Source of the DNA: Streptococcus sp. VT 162
GTDB taxonomy: Bacteria > Bacillota > Bacilli > Lactobacillales > Streptococcaceae
Length of the DNA stretch: 64,000 nucleotides
Direction of reading: 5' to 3'
Assembly (NCBI GenBank): GCA_000688775.2
Contig: CP007628.2
Coordinates: 1,364,001-1,428,000 of the forward strand
The notes under the pieces were generated by a model. The model was not told where the DNA came from. It saw only the letters and a list, made by a program, of their open reading frames with translations, and made no database searches. Below are positions 59,455-64,000 of this stretch, piece by piece. Made by a program: the position numbers and the translations under genes. How positions within the stretch are numbered: the stretch's first letter is position 1; every line of letters starts with the position of its first letter.

Positions 59455-61291
59455 GATAGTTTCCTTCCGTTTGGTAATCTACTCTCTCTTCTGCTACTTG
59501 AGCCAACTCCACTTCTTCCTGAGGGTTCAACTTTCTCTGAACAGCTTCTGCGACTGCCCTTGGCACACCAACTTCGACAATTTCATCCACACTGGCTTCC
59601 TTGATTTTAGTGAGAGATTTAAAATGCTTCATGAGATTCTGCTTGCGTTTAGGTCCCAGACCGTCAATCCCATCCAATTGAGATGAAAAAGAATTTTTTG
59701 AGCGCAGTTGGCGGTGGAAGGTGATAGCAAAGCGGTGTACCTCATCTTGGATGCGTTGAAGGAGGAAAAATTCCTGAGAATTTCGTGACAACTCCACCAC
59801 TTCCAGCGGATCTCCAAAGAGCAATTCATGGGTTTGGTGCTTATCATTTTTTTGAAGCCCAGCAATGGGAATGTCCAAACCTAGCTCTTCTTGGATGACT
59901 TGCTTGGCGATATTGACTTGACCTTGTCCCCCATCAATCACAATCAAATCTGGCGGGGTTAAACCATCACGTTGAACTCGGCCATAACGTCTGCGAATAA
60001 CCTCACGCATACTAGCATAGTCATCTGGACCGACAACCGTTTTTATCTTGTACTTTCGGTAGTCTTTTTTACTTGGTTTGCCATTGACAAAAACCACCAT
60101 AGCTGAAACAGGACTGGTTCCCATGATATTAGAGTTATCAAAGGACTCGATGCGAACTGGAGTCGGTATTTGGAGCAAGTGTCCCAGATTTTCAATAGCT
60201 CCTTGGGTCTTTTCAACAGATTTCTCTAGCAGATTGAACTTTTGCTCCAGACTAACACGGGCATTTTTTATGGCTAGATTGACCAGCTGTTTTTTCTCAC
60301 CACGCTGAGGTTTGAGAATCTTGGTATCCACCAAGACCTTGACTGCTTCTTCATCGATATCCTGCGGAATCAGCACCTCATTGGGAACCAGGTGAGATTT
60401 TTCTTGATAGAATTGTCCCACATAGGTCAAGAAGTCCTCATCCGGATCATTGTAGTAGGGGAAGAGATTGACATCCCTCTCAATGAGCTTGCCTTGACGA
60501 ACAAAGAAAACCTGGACACACATCCAGCCCTTATCCACATAGTAACCAAAGACGTCCCGATTTTGCAAATCTTTCGCCATGACCCGTTGCTTGGTCCGAA
60601 GTGTTCCAATGGCCTGAATCAGATCACGGTATTCCGCTGCACGTTCAAACTCCATACTTTGAGCCGCCTTTGCCATCTTCCCCTTGAGGTCATCGATGAT
60701 TTTATCATCCTGCCCTTTTAGGAAATCAGAAACCTCCTGAGCCATGGACTTGAAATAGGCCTCATCTTTTTTACAGATTGTGTGGGCCATACACTGGCCG
60801 ATATGGTAGTAAAAACAAACCTTAGAGGGTGGATTAGTACACTTGCGAAAAGGAAAAATCCGGTCCAATAGTCGCTTGATTTCATTGGCTGCCCCTACAT
60901 CGGGATAAGGTCCAAAATAAAGACCACCGTCCTTTTTGACCTGACGGGTGATAATCAATCGAGGATAACGCTCATTGGTGATTTTGATGAAGGGATAGGA
61001 CTTGTCATCCTTGAGCATGATATTGTACTTGGGCTTATTCTCCTTGATGAGGTTGATTTCTAGGAGAAGTGCCTCAATATTGGACTCAGTGACGATAAAT
61101 TCAAAATCTACAATTTCAGACACCAGTGCCTCCGTCTTGGTATCGTGACTTCCACGGAAATAGGAGCGCACACGGTTGCGCAGATTTTTAGCCTTTCCTA
61201 CATAGATAATGGTGCCATTTTTATCCTTGTGAATGTAACAACCAGGGCTGGTCGGTAGGAGCTCTAGTTTTGATTTGATCAAGTTATTCAT
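59444..61291 (-). CDS. uvrC: excinuclease ABC subunit C
   Basis: 615-residue nuclease of nucleotide excision repair making both incisions. The GIY-YIG domain is at the N-terminus ([23 protein letters not shown]), the UVR/UvrB-binding helix in [14 protein letters not shown], the RNase H-like domain in [14 protein letters not shown] and VIDGGQGQ, and HhH repeats at the end. The ATG at 61291 gives the family start and lies 6 nt after a TATAAT; the longer frame to 61330 overlaps the promoter. Confidence 0.97.
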   Translation of the reverse strand: MNNLIKSKLELLPTSPGCYIHKDKNGTIIYVGKAKNLRNRVRSYFRGSHDTKTEALVSEIVDFEFIVTESNIEALLLEINLIKENKPKYNIMLKDDKSYPFIKITNERYPRLIITRQVKKDGGLYFGPYPDVGAANEIKRLLDRIFPFRKCTNPPSKVCFYYHIGQCMAHTICKKDEAYFKSMAQEVSDFLKGQDDKIIDDLKGKMAKAAQSMEFERAAEYRDLIQAIGTLRTKQRVMAKDLQNRDVFGYYVDKGWMCVQVFFVRQGKLIERDVNLFPYYNDPDEDFLTYVGQFYQEKSHLVPNEVLIPQDIDEEAVKVLVDTKILKPQRGEKKQLVNLAIKNARVSLEQKFNLLEKSVEKTQGAIENLGHLLQIPTPVRIESFDNSNIMGTSPVSAMVVFVNGKPSKKDYRKYKIKTVVGPDDYASMREVIRRRYGRVQRDGLTPPDLIVIDGGQGQVNIAKQVIQEELGLDIPIAGLQKNDKHQTHELLFGDPLEVVELSRNSQEFFLLQRIQDEVHRFAITFHRQLRSKNSFSSQLDGIDGLGPKRKQNLMKHFKSLTKIKEASVDEIVEVGVPRAVAEAVQRKLNPQEEVELAQVAEERVDYQTEGNYHEP

Positions 61292-61306
61292 AGTTCCATT
61301 ATAGCA
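61289..61306 (-). promoter_or_regulatory. uvrC extended -10 with leaderless start
   Basis: On the minus strand TGC TATAAT (61298-61306), 6 nt, ATG (61291). Confidence 0.7.
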
Positions 61307-61327
61307 AAAAGGCCGTAACAGGACGAA

Positions 61328-61363
61328 CAAAAAGCCCCACCAATCACTTGTTGGAGGAGCTTT
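61328..61363 (-). terminator. terminator of matrixin-like gene
   Basis: Minus strand AAAGCTCCTCCAA and TTGGTGGGGCTTT pair, followed by TTG. Confidence 0.85.
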
Positions 61364-61392
61364 GATTTCTTTTCAGATTGCACCGACTTCAT

Positions 61393-62094
61393 CTAGTCGC
61401 TACTGGAATAGAGTTCTTGAACAGCTGTCACATCCTGAGGCTGAATCCCATAATAGGAACCTGCTGGCTGCATGACAGAAGTCTCGTTGGTATGATCCAA
61501 ACCGATGGCATGCCCCAGCTCGTGCTCCGCCGTGTGCACGATTCGGTCATAAGAATAACCATAGTTTGGATTGGATAGATAATAGTGATTCAGGCGAACC
61601 GTTACAGATATAAATTGTTTGGTTAACAAATTGGTTTGACTCTCGGCTTGACCTGCTACAGCGGTCGATCCATCATTCATCTCACTTGCCACAATATCTG
61701 CCTGGCTAGGATCCGCAACCACCTCAAAGGTAAAGGCTCCCGTTTGATTCCAGTTTTTTATGGCTTCTGCATAGGCACCTTGGAAGGTTTCATCCATTTG
61801 AGGCTCAATATAGATGCGAGCTGAGGCTTGAGCCCACTTGCCTTCTGCATGTTGGTGACTGTCTGTCTGAGACAAGACTTCCAGCGTTCCCGTCTCCTTC
61901 CATTGATTCCAGCCACCTTGACCAATCTTGCTCATTTTTTCAACCTGATTGACCGCAGAATGAAAATCACCTGTCAGATACCAAACCACTCCAAAGGCAA
62001 TGATCAGTAGAATGACCACAGTCCAAACCAGACGCCAGAAGAAACGCCAAATTCCCAAAAGAAATCGGAAGAATAATCGAATAATCCAGAACAT
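61393..62094 (-). CDS. membrane-anchored matrixin-like zinc metalloprotease
   Basis: 233 residues: an N-terminal membrane segment (LVWTVVILLIIAFGVVWYL) and an extracytoplasmic M10/M57-like protease domain. The zinc motif HTAEHELGHAIGLDH has the full HExxHxxGxxH, followed by the Met-turn SVMQPAGSYYG. It has no propeptide Cys-switch. The target is unknown. GGTGGGG precedes the ATG. A single gene with its own terminator. Confidence 0.87.
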   Translation of the reverse strand: MFWIIRLFFRFLLGIWRFFWRLVWTVVILLIIAFGVVWYLTGDFHSAVNQVEKMSKIGQGGWNQWKETGTLEVLSQTDSHQHAEGKWAQASARIYIEPQMDETFQGAYAEAIKNWNQTGAFTFEVVADPSQADIVASEMNDGSTAVAGQAESQTNLLTKQFISVTVRLNHYYLSNPNYGYSYDRIVHTAEHELGHAIGLDHTNETSVMQPAGSYYGIQPQDVTAVQELYSSSD

Positions 62095-62198
62095 GACGCC
62101 CCACCTTTCATAAAAATAAGAACCTATCTTGAAATCACATTCTCCTTGATCAAGATAGATTCTCTATTTTACTGAAGAAAGCTGAAAGAAACCTAAAA

Positions 62199-62978
62199 CT
62201 AAGATAAACGTTCTTCCAAGACAAAGTCAATTGGTAGAGTAGCTAAAAAACGCTCCAATTGTTTTTCCCAGTAGTACCACTCGTGCTTACCTGGACTATG
62301 ACTATAGGTCACCTCAAAACCTAGTTTTTTGAGGTTTTTCACTGCGAGGTTATTGGCAGAGTAGAGATAGTCTTGCTCCCCACACCAAGCCCATAGTTTG
62401 GTCTTTTGATCGGACTTTGCAGCCGTGCTTTCAAGCGAATGAGGGCTAGCTGTCCAGTCTTTAATCTCTCCAAAAACTCCTCGCCAGTAGGCAAGTGACC
62501 CCAGATCCTGACTTTCAGGAGAAAATTCTTGAAAACTGAGCGCACCAGAAAAACTAGCCGCATGAGAAAAACGATTTGTCGATAGAGCGAGTTTGAAGGA
62601 ACCATATCCTCCCATGGAGAGACCTGCTATGAAGGTCTTTTCTCGCTTGCTGGTCATATTGGGGAAGAAACGTTTCATGACTTGGGGGAGTTCTTCTGCT
62701 AGAGCAGTATAGTAGTTATAGCCATACTGAGTATCTGTGTACCAGCCATTGCTAGTATTGGGCATGATAACAATGAGATTGGTTCCACGCAACAAGCGTT
62801 CGACATTGGTACGTTTGAGCCAGCTATTTTGGTTTCCTGACATTCCGTGCAAAAGATAAAGAACAGGAATATCCGTGCAATCTGGTTCAGTCACCCGACT
62901 AGCATCTGGATAGAGTACGGTAACGCCCCACTCCATATCCAAAACTTTTGAGTAATACTCAATATTCATAACTGCCAT
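62199..62978 (-). CDS. estA: tributyrin esterase EstA
   Basis: 259-residue alpha/beta hydrolase of the esterase D group. The nucleophile Ser lies in [17 protein letters not shown], the oxyanion part in [15 protein letters not shown], Asp in WCGEQDYLY and His in GKHEWYYWE. Streptococcal EstA cleaves short-chain esters and may deacetylate host glycans. No signal peptide is seen. GGAGA precedes the ATG. Confidence 0.92.
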   Translation of the reverse strand: MAVMNIEYYSKVLDMEWGVTVLYPDASRVTEPDCTDIPVLYLLHGMSGNQNSWLKRTNVERLLRGTNLIVIMPNTSNGWYTDTQYGYNYYTALAEELPQVMKRFFPNMTSKREKTFIAGLSMGGYGSFKLALSTNRFSHAASFSGALSFQEFSPESQDLGSLAYWRGVFGEIKDWTASPHSLESTAAKSDQKTKLWAWCGEQDYLYSANNLAVKNLKKLGFEVTYSHSPGKHEWYYWEKQLERFLATLPIDFVLEERLS

Positions 62979-63004
62979 GGTTGTCTCCTTTTACTATTCT
63001 ATAA

Positions 63005-63029
63005 GAAAAAGCCGAATTTCGACTTTTTC
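63005..63029. terminator. terminator after RNase J gene
   Basis: AAAAAGCCGAATTTCGACTTTTT is a short bidirectional hairpin; on the minus strand AAAGTCG-AAAT-TCGGCTTT. Confidence 0.75.
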
Positions 63030-63046
63030 TGTAGGTATTCTGCTTA

Positions 63047-64000
63047 TTATTTTGCTTCCATCACGACTGGCAAGATTGCCGGGCGACGCTTGGTTTGATC
63101 AAAGAGGTACTTGGTCAGATTGTCGCGAACCTTGCCTTTGAGATCTGCCCAATCAAAGTCATCACCTTGAAGATACTCTTCTACCGTTTGGTTAATCAAT
63201 TCTGAACTTTCACGGAGAATGTCACGACTCTTCTTGAGATAAACGAATCCACGCGTGTGAACACGGGCCTTGGCCACAATTTTCTTCTCACGACGGTTGA
63301 CAGTGATCGCCACGATAAAGATTCCATCCTCTGACAAGACCTTACGGTCACGAAGGACGACATTTCCAACATCCCCGATGGCATTTCCGTCAATCAAGAC
63401 ATCCCCTGCAGAAACTGCTCCAGCTGGAACAAAGTCTCCATGTTCATAAGACATGGTCGTTCCCTTTTTAGGGATGAAAATGCGTTCCGGCAACATTCCA
63501 ACTGCCATGGCAGCCTTGGCATGCGCATCCAACTCACGATACTCCCCTTGGATAGGGAAGAGGTAGTTCGGCTGTAGAAGATTGATCATCAACTGCAAAT
63601 CACGCGCATTCCCGTGTCCGGATACTCGCAAGCTTTGGGTAATGAGTTTCACCACACCACCAGCTTGGTAGATCATGTTTTCAACACGCGCCATGACAGC
63701 TTCTTTGGCGATAGATGGAGTCGTTACGATATAAACTAAGTCCCCGTCTTTGATTTCCACATAGCGGTGGCGACCGATGGACATCTTACGAAGTCCATTA
63801 ATCGGCTCACCCATACGCCCAGTCTCAAGGATAATCAACTCATGGTCGTCAAAACGAGACATTTCTTTGGGTTTAATCAAGAGACTTTCATTGGCTAGAG
63901 ACAATTTTTTGAGTCGAATCGCAGTGCGGACGATATTTTCAATATCAAATCCAGTCAAAACAACTCGGCGACCTGTATCTGCTGCAGCATCAAAAACCTG
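63047..64000 (-). CDS. rnj: ribonuclease J, C-terminal part (gene runs off the window)
   Basis: About 317 residues are visible in frame from position 64000 (QVFDAAADTGRRVVLTGFD onward); the N-terminal metallo-beta-lactamase half is outside. The beta-CASP end is seen in VTTPSIAKEAVMARVENMIY and in KLITQSLRVSGHGNARDLQL. LLQPNYLFPIQGEYREL and the C-terminal RNase J domain (KAMGAL-type KAAMAVGMLPERIF) follow. RNase J matures and decays RNA with 5'-exo and endonuclease activity. I cannot tell whether it is J1 or J2 without the active-site half. Confidence 0.93.
   Translation of the reverse strand, partial: QVFDAAADTGRRVVLTGFDIENIVRTAIRLKKLSLANESLLIKPKEMSRFDDHELIILETGRMGEPINGLRKMSIGRHRYVEIKDGDLVYIVTTPSIAKEAVMARVENMIYQAGGVVKLITQSLRVSGHGNARDLQLMINLLQPNYLFPIQGEYRELDAHAKAAMAVGMLPERIFIPKKGTTMSYEHGDFVPAGAVSAGDVLIDGNAIGDVGNVVLRDRKVLSEDGIFIVAITVNRREKKIVAKARVHTRGFVYLKKSRDILRESSELINQTVEEYLQGDDFDWADLKGKVRDNLTKYLFDQTKRRPAILPVVMEAK

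Noticed and set aside
63047..63958. Taking the TTG at 63958 as the start of the RNase J gene
   Set aside because: The frame stays open to the window edge and the family N-terminal half is missing, so the gene continues beyond position 64000.

Overview
The window reads as a low-GC Gram-positive chromosome of the Streptococcus mitis/pneumoniae group. The basis is the vex1-vex2-vex3-vncR-vncS locus next to class II fructose-bisphosphate aldolase, a choline-binding cell-wall amidase, two pneumococcal-type BOX repeats and a BOX remnant, and close-to-pneumococcal versions of DivIB, MurT/GatD, CodY, Dpr and LdcB. I cannot name the species. From memory of S. pneumoniae TIGR4, the gene blocks here lie apart on that chromosome, so this is either a non-pneumococcal mitis-group strain or a rearranged one.

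Layout. 1-1836: end of a polar amino-acid ABC importer (permease, ATPase, binding lipoprotein). 1925-7129: pyrF-pyrE behind a PyrR-type attenuator, then murD-murG-divIB. 7233-9897: an ABC ATPase with a DUF1430 bacteriocin-immunity-like membrane protein, without the expected bacteriocin gene. 10330-18642: DUF3165, typA, rsuA, small proteins, a CpsY/MtaR-type LysR regulator, a choline-binding Amidase_3 enzyme, and a DUF6287-like membrane protein lying between a tRNA-Thr and a degenerate copy of that tRNA's end. 19110-21709: a three-gene ABC-2 exporter. 22029-30532: histidine phosphatase, alpha/beta hydrolase, fba and the vex/vnc locus. 30667-33361: CPBP protease, tRNA-Leu, nicotinamidase, codY with a CodY box on its own promoter, and a candidate small RNA. 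33362-44439: cshA, an RclA-like oxidoreductase, murT-gatD, pepQ, an ECF vitamin transporter subunit with a ThiD/PdxK kinase, truA, an MFS carrier, a Pr6Pr protein and a PhnA-like protein. 44648-49931: dpr, tpiA, metA-dnaD, apt, rplK-rplA. 50054-64000: ldcB, HIT, M42 peptidase, a tandem pair of DUF1307 lipoproteins, brnQ, rhodanese, uracil-DNA glycosylase family, pepV, nitroreductase, phosphoesterase, uvrC, a matrixin-like protease, estA and the C-terminal part of RNase J.

How the parts connect. Peptidoglycan and division functions recur (murD, murG, divIB, murT/gatD, ldcB, amidase). Amino-acid nutrition and its control form a second theme: CodY, a CpsY/MtaR-type regulator with candidate sites at metA, brnQ, pepV, pepQ, M42 peptidase and the amino-acid ABC importer.

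Most of the window is ordinary core genome. The most interesting signals are: a promoter-hairpin-terminator unit at 33210-33361 that looks like a small RNA or micro-ORF gene; six genes whose ATG lies only 6-8 nt after a -10 box (probable leaderless mRNAs); a direct repeat of the tRNA-Thr end flanking one accessory gene; and two repeat-like insertions inside the vex operon, where the Pep27 peptide ORF I expected is not seen. No CRISPR array, rRNA, prophage or intact insertion sequence was seen.
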